NCBI GenBank assembly: GCA_019348305.1
Contig: JAHWJQ010000042.1
Span: 1-13,499, forward strand
Direction of reading: 5' to 3'
Source of the DNA: Actinomycetota bacterium
Lineage (GTDB): Bacteria > Actinomycetota > Acidimicrobiia > Acidimicrobiales > CADCTF01
DNA length: 13,499 nucleotides
Shown: positions 5,958-13,045 of the stretch, one piece after another
Position numbering within the stretch: position 1 is the first letter of the stretch
Layout: every line of letters starts with the position of its first letter
Program-made: the position numbers and the translations under genes
The notes under the pieces: model-generated
The model's input: only the letters and a program-made list of their open reading frames with translations
Databases searched by the model: none
What the model was told of the DNA's origin: nothing

Positions 5958-7229
5958 ATGGCATCGGTAGGGGTCATTGGAACGGGTTATGTCGGGCTCA
6001 CGACGGGCACCGTGCTGGCCCACCTCGGCCACCACGTCGTCTGTGCCGACGTCGATCGCGCCAAGGTGGAGATGCTGCGGCGGGCGCAGATCCCGATCTA
6101 TGAGGCGGGGTTGCAGGAGATGGTGCAGGCGGGCCTCGACAGCGGTCGCCTCGAGTTCGTGCTCGGGGGAGAGAACGCAGCTCGACACGCCGAGTTCGTG
6201 TTCCTCTGTGTTCCCACACCCCAGGCCCCTGACGGCCGCGCCGACCTGAGCTACATCCAGAGCGCGGCCGAAGAGATCGCCGGGGTCGTACAGAGCAACA
6301 CCGTGGTGATCAACAAGTCGACGGTGCCGGTGGGCTCCACCCTGGCCGTCGAACAAGCTCTGGGGCGAAGCGACGTGTACGTCGTGTCCAACCCTGAGTT
6401 CCTGCGTGAGGGGTCAGCGGTGCACGACTCGCTCAACCCGGACCGCATCGTGATCGGCAGCGAGGATCAGGCTGCCGCGCTGCGGGTGGCGACGCTGTAT
6501 TCCGAGCTGAAGGCGCCGGTCATCATCACCGACCCGGCGTCGGCCGAGACCATCAAGTACGCCTGCAACGCCTTCTTGGCCACCAAGATCTCGTTCATCA
6601 ACGCCATCGCCAACCTGTGCGAGGCGGTCGGTGCCGACGTGCGTGACGTGGTGGTGGGCATGGGCTACGACCAGCGCATCGGCTTCGAGTTCCTGCGCCC
6701 TGGTCCCGGTTGGGGCGGATCGTGCTTCCCCAAGGACACCCGGGCCCTGTTGTGGATCGCCGAGGAGAACGGCTACTCCTTCGACCTCCTGGCCGGCGTC
6801 ATCGACGTGAACGAGGAGCAGTTCGACCGGACGGCGGCCAAGGTGGCGCGGGCCGCCGGCGGCGATCTCGAGGGCAAGACGGTCGGGGTGTGGGGGCTCA
6901 CGTTCAAGGCCCGCACCGACGACACCCGCCAGTCACCGGCCCTCGCCATCATCGAGCGCCTGCAGGCCATGGGCGCCAAAGTTCGGGCCTACGACCCCCA
7001 AGCCCACACCGAGGTGGAGGGCGTGGTGCGCTGTAAGGACGCCTACTCGGCCTGCGAGGGCGCCGAGGTGCTCGCCGTGCTCACCGAGTGGGACGAGTTC
7101 CGCTGGGTCGACTGGCACAAGGTGGCCGACCAGATGGCCGGTCGGGCGGTGGTCGACGCCCGCAATCTCCTCAACGCAGCTGCTGTGCGCCGCAACGGCT
7201 TCACCTATATCGGCGTCGGCGTGCCATAG
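5958..7229 (+). CDS. ugd: UDP-glucose 6-dehydrogenase
   Basis: This enzyme oxidises UDP-glucose to UDP-glucuronate in two NAD-dependent steps, supplying the acidic sugar of many capsules and exopolysaccharides. The 423-residue protein has the N-terminal NAD-binding GVIGTGYVGL (5-14), VPTPQ (85-89) and STVPVGST (121-128). Next come NPEFLREG with E147, the central NAFLATKISFINAIANLCE helix with K210, and GWGGSCFPKD with the catalytic Cys256. The C-terminal UDP-binding domain contains GLTFKARTDDTRQSPA. All key residues are present and the length is typical. The start ATG is fixed by a strong AGGAGG at 5948-5953, five bases upstream. With rmlA and rmlB it forms a nucleotide-sugar supply block for the downstream polymer genes. 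A GDP-mannose dehydrogenase is possible from the fold alone, but the sequence fits Ugd better. Confidence 0.95.
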   Translation: MASVGVIGTGYVGLTTGTVLAHLGHHVVCADVDRAKVEMLRRAQIPIYEAGLQEMVQAGLDSGRLEFVLGGENAARHAEFVFLCVPTPQAPDGRADLSYIQSAAEEIAGVVQSNTVVINKSTVPVGSTLAVEQALGRSDVYVVSNPEFLREGSAVHDSLNPDRIVIGSEDQAAALRVATLYSELKAPVIITDPASAETIKYACNAFLATKISFINAIANLCEAVGADVRDVVVGMGYDQRIGFEFLRPGPGWGGSCFPKDTRALLWIAEENGYSFDLLAGVIDVNEEQFDRTAAKVARAAGGDLEGKTVGVWGLTFKARTDDTRQSPALAIIERLQAMGAKVRAYDPQAHTEVEGVVRCKDAYSACEGAEVLAVLTEWDEFRWVDWHKVADQMAGRAVVDARNLLNAAAVRRNGFTYIGVGVP

Positions 7230-7311
7230 CCCCGACGGGTTCCCGACCGGGTGGGCCGAATACAGAATCTGCCAGAAAGGGCGAAAGTTCCGTCCCCGTG
7301 TTCCGATCGGG

Positions 7312-7317
7312 TACGCT
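7312..7317 (+). promoter_or_regulatory. candidate -10 hexamer TACGCT for the LPRTG protein gene
   Basis: TACGCT fits the TAnnnT pattern and lies 37 bases before the ATG at 7355. The short leader contains AAGGAAGG (7337-7344) as a ribosome-binding site. No clear -35 was found. Confidence 0.4.
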
Positions 7318-7354
7318 GCGCGCACGGCGGAACACAAAGGAAGGTTGGTCTGGC

Positions 7355-7849
7355 ATGGCTCGTCGTCTCGCACTGACCCTCGCAGGTGCCCTCGTCGCCC
7401 TGCTGTCCCTCGCCGGCGTCGCCTCGGCCCAGCAGTACCCGACCCAGCAGGGCACCCTGCAGACCAACCAGACTGCGGCGAGGCCGGGTGAGCCGATCAC
7501 CGTCAGCGGCGGCGGGTTCGCCCCCAACAGCACGGTGACCATCAACTTCGACACCCAGGTCCTGGGCACCACCACGACGCGGCCGGCCGGCGACTTCACG
7601 ACCACTGTCACCATCCCGGCCAACGCCACCCCCGGCGCGCACACCCTCGCCGCTGTCGGCACCGGCGCCAACGGGGCGCCCCGCCGGCTCACGTCGACCG
7701 TCCAGGTGCTCGGCACCACCGCACAACGGGACGGCGGCCTCCTGCCTCGCACCGGCGACGCCCTCACCCCGCCGCTGGCCGCCTCGGCCGCCCTGCTCAT
7801 CGGGGCCGGTTCGGTGGCGGTCGTGGCCACCCGTCGTCGCCGGGCCTAG
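7355..7849 (+). CDS. small exported Ig-like protein with LPRTG wall-sorting signal
   Basis: The protein has 164 residues. A signal peptide (MARR, hydrophobic core, cleavage near ASA at residue 25) leads to one beta-rich Ig/IPT-like domain (about 40-120), recognisable by PGEPITVSGGGFAPNSTVTI and a closing TPGAHTLAAVGTG segment. The C-terminus is a textbook sortase signal: LPRTG (130-134), a hydrophobic helix (about 139-158) and a final RRRRA. The product should be cleaved at LPRTG and attached covalently to the cell wall. The frame is open upstream into ugd, but ATG 7355 is chosen because it starts the signal peptide and has AAGGAAGG 10 bases upstream. It lies between ugd and the DUF4012 gene, suggesting a role at the surface with the polysaccharide; the ligand is unknown. 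No sortase gene is in the window. Confidence 0.88.
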   Translation: MARRLALTLAGALVALLSLAGVASAQQYPTQQGTLQTNQTAARPGEPITVSGGGFAPNSTVTINFDTQVLGTTTTRPAGDFTTTVTIPANATPGAHTLAAVGTGANGAPRRLTSTVQVLGTTAQRDGGLLPRTGDALTPPLAASAALLIGAGSVAVVATRRRRA

Positions 7850-7855
7850 CCCCGC

Positions 7856-7877
7856 GGTGAGGGTCAGCGCCCTCACC
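7856..7877 (+). terminator. 8-bp hairpin after the LPRTG gene
   Basis: GGTGAGGG (7856-7863) and CCCTCACC (7870-7877) pair perfectly around the 6-base loop TCAGCG, starting 6 bases after the stop codon. No U-tract follows. It is a likely transcription end or mRNA-stabilising hairpin, immediately before the promoter of the DUF4012 gene. Confidence 0.5.
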
Positions 7878-7885
7878 TGAGCTTC

Positions 7886-7891
7886 TAGTCT
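7886..7891 (+). promoter_or_regulatory. candidate -10 hexamer TAGTCT, leaderless-type, for the DUF4012 gene
   Basis: TAGTCT ends 6 bases before the GTG at 7898, and no ribosome-binding site lies between. This is typical leaderless spacing in actinobacteria. It also supports the GTG as the true start. Confidence 0.45.
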
Positions 7892-7897
7892 TCGACG

Positions 7898-10225
7898 GTG
7901 CTCGTGGAGACCGTCCTGGCCGGCCCCGGTGGCTTTGCCGCCGGGGCCGCCATCGCGTACGCGGCCCCCGAGGTCATCCGCCAGCGCGCCGTCGCCTTCC
8001 GGCGGGCGGTGGCCGTGGCAGCGGCGGCGGGAGCCGTGGTGGCCGGCGCCACCCCCACCGGCTCGGCGATCCCTGACCTAGTCCTCCCCGCCGCGCTGGC
8101 GGCCGGGGTGACGTTGCTGGCGGCGAGGACCAAGGTGTGGACGGTGACCGCGGTGGCCGGTGTGGCAGCCGCGGCGGCGATCGGATCACCCGGGGCCGCC
8201 CTCGGCCTGGCCGGCTTCGGCATCGCCTTGGCCACGGCGCTCACCGCCCGCCGCGCCCCGGTGGCCACCGTCGTGGTGGGCGCCTGCGTCGTCAACGCAC
8301 TGCTCCGGCTCCGTCTCCCCGGGCCCCACGGGCTCGAGTCGCTGGTCGCGGCCGTGTTGCTGGGGGTCGTGTGCGTCTCCGGCTACCGGAGGCTCCAGCG
8401 CCAGACCCGGCGCCGGGCCCGCCGGTCGGCCGCCGTCGCCGGAGCGGTCGCCTTCGTGCTGGCGCTGGTCGGCGCCGTCGCCGTTGCCATCGCCCGCCCG
8501 GGTCTCGAAAGGGGTGCTCTTCAGGCCTCACGCGGCCTCGCCGCGGCCCGAGCGGCCGACCAGCAGGAGGCGGCCGCCCAGCTGGCCACCTCCGAAGAGG
8601 CGTTCTCCGCCGCCGCCGCCACCCTCGGCGGCTGGTGGGTACGCCCGGCCGAGCTCGTCCCGGTCGTGAGCCAGCACGTGCGGGCGCTGACGGCGGCCGC
8701 GTCTACCGGCCGCCAGTTGGCCGCAGCCGGTTCGCAGGTAGCCCGCGCCACCGACCTGGGCGGCATTCGCATCCGCGACGGCCAGATCCCGCTCGAGCCC
8801 ATCCGGGCCCTCGCACCGCCGCTGGCGGCAGCGCGGCGCGATGTGTCGGCGGCGGTGGTCGAGCTGCGCGGTGTGCGCTCGCCGTGGCTCGTGGGCCCGG
8901 TGTCGATGCGCCTCGACGACAACCTGGGCCGGCTGGCCGACAGCGAGCGCTCCCTGCAGACGTCGTCCAAGCTCGTGGAGGTGCTGCCCGACCTGCTGGG
9001 GGCCGGCGGCGAGCGCCGTTGGTTCCTCGCCGTGCAGACGCCGTCGGAGGCACGGGCCACCGGTGGGTTCATCGGCAACTTCGGCGAGATCACCGCCACC
9101 GACGGCCGTCTCGCGCTCGGCCGCTTCGGCCGCATCGGCGAGCTCAACGTCGCCGGCGACGCCGCGAGCAGGAGGCTGCTCGCCCCCGAGGACTACCTGG
9201 CCCGCTACTCCCGCTTCGACGTGGCCACCACCTGGCAGAACGTCAACCTCTCGCCCCACTTCCCGTCGGTGGCCAAGGCGATTGCCGGCCTGTACCCCCA
9301 GTCGGGGGGCCAGCCGGTCCAGGGCGTGATCGCCGTCGACCCCGCCGGCATCGCCGCCTTCCTCCAGCTCACCGGCCCCCTCAGCGTCCCCTCGTGGCCG
9401 GAGCCGCTCACCGCCGAGAACGCCGAACCCATCCTGCTCTACGAGCAGTACCTGCGTTTCGGAGACAACTCCGATCGGGTGAACTTCCTGGGCGAGGCCA
9501 CCCGCCTGCTCTGGCAGCGGATCACCTCGGGCGAGCTCCCGGCGCCCGAGACGATCGTCAAGGTGCTCGGCCCTGCGGTCGAAGGCAAGCACCTCCTCGT
9601 CTCCTCGCTCGACGATGACGAGGACGCGGCACTGGCCAGCGCCGGCCTCAACGGTGAGCTCGAGCCGGTGGCCGGCGACGCGCTCGCCGTCATCACCCAG
9701 AACGCCAGCGCCAACAAGATCGAGTGGTTCCTCGAGCGGGAGGTCGCCTACCACGTCGACGTCGATCCCCGGACCGGTGACATCACCGGGCGGCTCCGCG
9801 TGACCCTGCGCAACCAGGCGCCCCCCGCCGGGCTTCCCCGCTACCTCATCGGCAACTCGCTGCCGCCACTCCCCACTGGGACCAACCGGCTGTACCTGTC
9901 GATCTACACCCCCTGGAACCTCATGGGGGCCACCATCGCCGGCGCCGAAGCACCCATGGAGTCCGAGATCGAGCGGGGGCGCAGCGTCTATTCGACCTAC
10001 GTCGACATCGGCCCGCAGTCGGCGGTCGACGTCGAACTGCGCCTCGCCGGCAGGCTGCCCCGCCCCGGCGCCTACCGTCTCGACCTCCACGCCCAACCGG
10101 TGGTCACCCCCGACGCCGTCACCGTCACCGCCACCAGCACGGGCCGCCAGCCCGAGGTGCGCCGCCTCGTCCTGCGGGGCGACGAGCGCCTGCGCTTCTG
10201 GGCAGTGCCGAGTACGGGCAGGTAG
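7898..10225 (+). CDS. polytopic DUF4012 protein of an exopolysaccharide locus
   Basis: This large protein (775 residues) has a DUF4012 core at about 370-520, recognisable by RWFLAVQTPSEARATGGFIG, NFGEITATDGRL and a VAKAIAGLYPQSGG segment, followed by a beta-rich C-terminal region (about 600-770). The first 200 residues are very hydrophobic and Ala/Val-rich and look like six or seven membrane helices (around 37-53, 58-76, 80-96, 100-117, 120-136, 147-163, 178-198), with a basic RLQRQTRRRARR loop before the last. Residues 205-290 are Ala-rich and probably helical, placing the DUF4012 domain outside the membrane. DUF4012 proteins are known from actinobacterial polysaccharide clusters but have no established activity. 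The GTG start is supported by TAGTCT 6 bases upstream. It stands alone, between the LPRTG gene and the glycosyltransferase operon. A role in polymer export or anchoring is inferred from context only. Confidence 0.88.
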   Translation: MLVETVLAGPGGFAAGAAIAYAAPEVIRQRAVAFRRAVAVAAAAGAVVAGATPTGSAIPDLVLPAALAAGVTLLAARTKVWTVTAVAGVAAAAAIGSPGAALGLAGFGIALATALTARRAPVATVVVGACVVNALLRLRLPGPHGLESLVAAVLLGVVCVSGYRRLQRQTRRRARRSAAVAGAVAFVLALVGAVAVAIARPGLERGALQASRGLAAARAADQQEAAAQLATSEEAFSAAAATLGGWWVRPAELVPVVSQHVRALTAAASTGRQLAAAGSQVARATDLGGIRIRDGQIPLEPIRALAPPLAAARRDVSAAVVELRGVRSPWLVGPVSMRLDDNLGRLADSERSLQTSSKLVEVLPDLLGAGGERRWFLAVQTPSEARATGGFIGNFGEITATDGRLALGRFGRIGELNVAGDAASRRLLAPEDYLARYSRFDVATTWQNVNLSPHFPSVAKAIAGLYPQSGGQPVQGVIAVDPAGIAAFLQLTGPLSVPSWPEPLTAENAEPILLYEQYLRFGDNSDRVNFLGEATRLLWQRITSGELPAPETIVKVLGPAVEGKHLLVSSLDDDEDAALASAGLNGELEPVAGDALAVITQNASANKIEWFLEREVAYHVDVDPRTGDITGRLRVTLRNQAPPAGLPRYLIGNSLPPLPTGTNRLYLSIYTPWNLMGATIAGAEAPMESEIERGRSVYSTYVDIGPQSAVDVELRLAGRLPRPGAYRLDLHAQPVVTPDAVTVTATSTGRQPEVRRLVLRGDERLRFWAVPSTGR

Positions 10226-10230
10226 GTACG

Positions 10231-10258
10231 ACCGCCGTTTCCGCCCGTGGACGACGGT
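10231..10258 (+). terminator. imperfect hairpin just after the DUF4012 gene
   Basis: ACCGCCGT (10231-10238) and ACGACGGT (10251-10258) pair with one C-A mismatch around a 12-base loop, beginning 6 bases after the stop codon. No U-tract follows. It is a plausible transcript end separating this gene from the next operon. Confidence 0.3.
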
Positions 10259-10301
10259 GTCGGCCGCGTAGACGGACGGTTTTAGGCGCTATTGCCCGGA
10301 G

Positions 10302-10307
10302 TAGGAT
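10302..10307 (+). promoter_or_regulatory. candidate -10 hexamer TAGGAT for the glycosyltransferase operon
   Basis: TAGGAT lies in a locally AT-richer patch (10279-10336) that stands out from the GC-rich surroundings. GTTTTA at 10279-10284 is 17 bases upstream as a poor -35. A start near 10314 would give a leader of about 250 bases, unusually long for this window. Confidence 0.3.
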
Positions 10308-10324
10308 GAAGACAAGTGCCTATA

Positions 10325-10485
10325 TCTGTTAACCAACGGGGGAGACCCTGGAGCGGGGCAAGCCCCACCACAGACAGTGACGTTGGGCTCCCCGCGCGGG
10401 CACGATCTTGCATCCCGGGCGGGGTGGCGCTCCGTACCCACGCGGTGTGCGGCTCACCGGGCGACGAAGCTGTGGCTACCGCGTG
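10325..10485 (+). ncRNA. candidate structured 5' leader (cis-regulatory RNA) before the glycosyltransferase operon
   Basis: This part of the 337-base gap 10226-10562 is rich in perfect complementary segments. TCTGT (10325-10329) pairs with ACAGA (10370-10374) around a GGGG-CAAG-CCCC hairpin (10355-10366). CCAACG (10333-10338) pairs with CGTTGG (10381-10386), and GGGGAG (10339-10344) pairs with CTCCCC (10388-10393). These last two helices cross each other, so they form either a pseudoknot or two alternative folds. Downstream, CACGCGGT (10439-10446) pairs with ACCGCGTG (10478-10485). I could not match it to a named riboswitch class. The remaining bases 10486-10562 hold the GGAGG ribosome site and no gene that I can support. 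Confidence 0.35.
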
Positions 10486-10550
10486 TCGGTTCTCCATCTG
10501 ATCGACAGCGGCGTGGCCCTCGCCTACGAGACTGCTGTCGGCCGGCAGGT

Positions 10551-10555
10551 GGAGG
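10551..10555 (+). promoter_or_regulatory. ribosome-binding site GGAGG fixing the glycosyltransferase start
   Basis: GGAGG sits 7 bases before ATG 10563. It is one of the few strong Shine-Dalgarno sites in the window and argues against the in-frame upstream start at 10377. Confidence 0.7.
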
Positions 10556-10562
10556 CGAGCGG

Positions 10563-11738
10563 ATGACGAAGGTCGTCCTCGCCCACGATTTCCTCACCCA
10601 GCGCGGCGGCGCCGAGCGCGTCTTCCTCGCCATGGCGCAGGCGTGGCCCGACAGCCCCATTCTCACCACCGTGTACAACCCGGCAACCACTTACCCGGAC
10701 TTCGCACGCCACGAGGTGCGCACCAGCCCCCTACAGCGGATAGCGCCCCTGCGCCGCAACTTCCGCGCCGGACTGCCGCTCTACCCGTGGGCCTTCCGTC
10801 GCCTGGGACCGGTCGACGCCGACGTGGTGTTGTCGTCGAGCACCTCGTTCGCCCACGGGATCCGGTCGGCCGGATGCCACATCTCCTACTTCAACAGCCC
10901 GCCGCGATGGCTCTGGGAGACCGAGCGCTACTCGGCACGAGCAGCCCGCTCCCGCCTGGCCCGGCCCCTGTTCGCCTGGCTGCGGCTGCGCGACCACCAG
11001 GCGACATCCGAGCCGCACCTCATTCTGGCCAACTCCCACAACGCGGCGGGCAAGATCCACGACGTCTACGGCCGCTGGCCCGAGGTGCTCCCGCCGCCGG
11101 TGCGTCCCCGGCCGGCGGCCGACGAAGTGGGCGACTACTTCCTCGTCGTCTCGCGCCTGCTCCCCTACAAACGCATCGACGTGGCCATCGCCGCGGCCGG
11201 CCAGCTGGGCGCCCGCCTGGTGGTCGTGGGAAAGGGGCCCGACAGTCAGCGGCTGCGGGGGATGGCCGGGCCCGGCGTGGAGTTCCGCGAGCACGTGCCC
11301 GACGCCGAGTTGGATGCCCTCTACGCTCGCTGCGTGGCGCTGGTCATGCCCGGCCAGGAGGACCTGGGGCTGGTGCCCATCGAGGCCAACACCGCGGGGC
11401 GCCCGGCGGTGTGCTGGGCGCGGGGCGGTGCCCTGGAGACCGTCGTCCCGGAGCAGACCGGCTTTCTGGTCGACGGTGCCTCGCCGTCGGCCCTGGCCGC
11501 GGGGATGGCCGCCGCCCGGGACCGGGTATGGGACACGGCCAAGCTCCAGGCTCATGCCGCTCAGTGGTCCGAGCCGACGTTCGTCGCCCGCCTGCAGCGG
11601 CTGGTCGAGGACTTCCCCGGGTGGTGCCGCCGCTGCGGAGGGGCCGGTCTCGGCCCCGAGCCGCTGCGCGCGCTGCTGGAAAAGCACGGTCAGGCTGATC
11701 TGGTGCTGCCCAATCCCGCCACCGGTGCGCAGCAGTGA
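10563..11738 (+). CDS. GT4-family glycosyltransferase
   Basis: This is a retaining, GT-B-fold sugar transferase of 391 residues, acting on the cytoplasmic face to extend the lipid-linked repeat unit. The N-terminal acceptor domain starts MTKVVLAHDFLTQRGGAERV with the GGAER loop (15-19) typical of GT4 enzymes. The donor domain has VSRLLPYKRIDVAIAAA (196-212), VVGKGPD (221-227) and the nucleotide-sugar EX7E motif with E266 and E274 in EDLGLVPIE, followed by GRPAVCWARGGALETV. Length is normal. An upstream in-frame GTG at 10377 is rejected: GGAGG lies 7 bases before ATG 10563, and the extra 62 residues look non-coding. The tail after about 350 is Cys/Gly-rich and less conserved. Its stop overlaps the next start as GTGA, so it is coupled to the polymerase gene. 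Donor sugar and linkage cannot be predicted; mannosyl- or rhamnosyl-type transferases are possible. Confidence 0.93.
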   Translation: MTKVVLAHDFLTQRGGAERVFLAMAQAWPDSPILTTVYNPATTYPDFARHEVRTSPLQRIAPLRRNFRAGLPLYPWAFRRLGPVDADVVLSSSTSFAHGIRSAGCHISYFNSPPRWLWETERYSARAARSRLARPLFAWLRLRDHQATSEPHLILANSHNAAGKIHDVYGRWPEVLPPPVRPRPAADEVGDYFLVVSRLLPYKRIDVAIAAAGQLGARLVVVGKGPDSQRLRGMAGPGVEFREHVPDAELDALYARCVALVMPGQEDLGLVPIEANTAGRPAVCWARGGALETVVPEQTGFLVDGASPSALAAGMAAARDRVWDTAKLQAHAAQWSEPTFVARLQRLVEDFPGWCRRCGGAGLGPEPLRALLEKHGQADLVLPNPATGAQQ

Positions 11739-13045
11739 GCCGGCTCTGGGGCCTGGCCGCCGTCCTGCTCGCTGCGGTCGGCGGGGCGGCGAGCACCCGG
11801 TTCCCGTTGCTGACGGTTGCCGCCCTGGCCGGCATCGTCGCCGTGGTGGCCGTCAGCCGCAACCGGGCGATGGCCACTGCGGCGTTGTTGCCGCTGTGCC
11901 TCCTGCCTTACGCCGTGGGGCTCGGTGGCCTGCTCCTCGGGCCCAGCGACGCCCTGCTGATCGTGGTGGCCGGCGCACTGCTCCTCGACTGGGCGCTGGG
12001 ACATGAGCCGGGGCCGCTGCTGGGCCCGTTGGCGGTGCCGGCCGTGGCCTTCGTGGTCTGGACGGCGATGTCGGCTGCCTGGGCCGCCGACCCCGTGGCG
12101 GTGATGGTCGAGGCGGCGCAACGGGCGGCTTTCGTGCTGGGAGGCATGGCGGTGGTGCACGCTCTGCCCGCCGACGGGCGAGCGGTGCGGCGGGCCGTCG
12201 TTGCACTGGTCGCCGGCTGCGTCGTGCTCGGCGCGGCGACCGCCGTGACCGGAGCACTCCAGGGCCGGTGGCTCCACGTCTACGCCCTCGGCATGCACAA
12301 GAACTGGCTCGGGTTCATGCTGTCGTTCGGGCTGGTGGCACTGGTCGCTCTCGCCTTCGAGGGCGAGCGCCGATCACCGATCGTCTGGTTGGCCGCGGGG
12401 CTCCCGATCACCGTCGGCCTGCTGATGTCGGGCTCTCGTGGGGGGTGGATCGGGGCGCTCGCGGGTACGGCCGTGATCGTGGTGCTCCAGCGGCCCTTGC
12501 TCGGATGGCCGGCGCTGTCGGCCGCGGCAGCGGCGATCGCCCTGCTGTTCCTAGCCGCCCCCGGGTTGACCACGGAGCGCATCGACGTGTCCACCGCCGA
12601 CACCAGCGCCGGCACCAGGTTGCGCACGTGGTCGAGCGGCGTCGAGGCCATCCGGGAGCGGCCAATCCTGGGCCACGGGGCTGGCAACTTCGTCGCCGTG
12701 ATCAAGGACCGCGGCTCCCAGGTCGACCCCAACAACCTCACGCTGCTGGCGTGGGCCGAGACCGGCATCTTCGGCCTCTTGTTCCTGGCTGCATTGTTCG
12801 CCGGAGCGTTCCGGCTGGCCCTGAGCAATTCGTCGCTGGTCACAGGTACCGAGTCGCTCGCCAACACCGCCGGAGCGGGCATCGTCATGGCTGCCTTGGC
12901 CCACGCCCAGTTCGACATGTTCTGGACGCGGGGGGTGGCGCTGTCCACCTTCATGGCCGTGGGGCTGGTGCTGTGGTCCCACCGCCAACTCGCCGTCGGC
13001 GGTTCCATCCAGCCACATGCTCCCGCCGTGGTGAGCGCCGCATGA
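11735..13045 (+). CDS. O-antigen ligase / Wzy-family polysaccharide polymerase
   Basis: This integral membrane protein of 436 residues has about ten to twelve predicted helices and a Wzy_C/O-antigen-ligase domain (PF04932 type) at about 190-355. Visible landmarks are HKNWLGFML (188-196), GLLMSGSRGGWIGALAG (228-244), GTRLRTWSSGVEAIRERP (293-310), ILGHGAGNF (311-319) and the LLAWAETGIFGLL helix (337-349). In WaaL-type ligases the last motif is preceded by an essential His (H-x10-G); here N333 holds that place with G344. Between a glycosyltransferase and a Wzz-type gene, the protein is most likely the Wzy polymerase joining repeat units on the outer face of the membrane. The GTG start overlaps the preceding stop (GTGA), and its own stop overlaps the next start (ATGA). 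Family is secure; polymerase versus ligase is inferred from context. Confidence 0.88.
   Translation: MSRLWGLAAVLLAAVGGAASTRFPLLTVAALAGIVAVVAVSRNRAMATAALLPLCLLPYAVGLGGLLLGPSDALLIVVAGALLLDWALGHEPGPLLGPLAVPAVAFVVWTAMSAAWAADPVAVMVEAAQRAAFVLGGMAVVHALPADGRAVRRAVVALVAGCVVLGAATAVTGALQGRWLHVYALGMHKNWLGFMLSFGLVALVALAFEGERRSPIVWLAAGLPITVGLLMSGSRGGWIGALAGTAVIVVLQRPLLGWPALSAAAAAIALLFLAAPGLTTERIDVSTADTSAGTRLRTWSSGVEAIRERPILGHGAGNFVAVIKDRGSQVDPNNLTLLAWAETGIFGLLFLAALFAGAFRLALSNSSLVTGTESLANTAGAGIVMAALAHAQFDMFWTRGVALSTFMAVGLVLWSHRQLAVGGSIQPHAPAVVSAA

Noticed and set aside
4865..5977. Minus-strand open frame (370 codons) opposite rmlB
   Set aside because: rmlB on the plus strand has every catalytic motif; the antisense translation is low-complexity Val/Gly/Asp.
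8528..10096. Long minus-strand open frame (522 codons) opposite the DUF4012 gene
   Set aside because: Composition is Gly/Asp/Val-rich with no domain, and it lies wholly opposite a well-supported gene.
10330..10430. GEMM-type cyclic-di-GMP riboswitch
   Set aside because: GGGGCAAGCCC slightly resembles the GEMM core, but the diagnostic GACGCAAAGCC and the 3' GGTAGCGGG-like segment are absent.
10330..10490. ydaO-type cyclic-di-AMP, cobalamin or SAM riboswitch
   Set aside because: None of the conserved core strings that I know for these classes could be found in the leader.
10377..10562. N-terminal extension of the glycosyltransferase from GTG 10377
   Set aside because: The extra 62 residues are Arg-rich and unlike GT4 N-termini, and a GGAGG lies 7 bases before ATG 10563.
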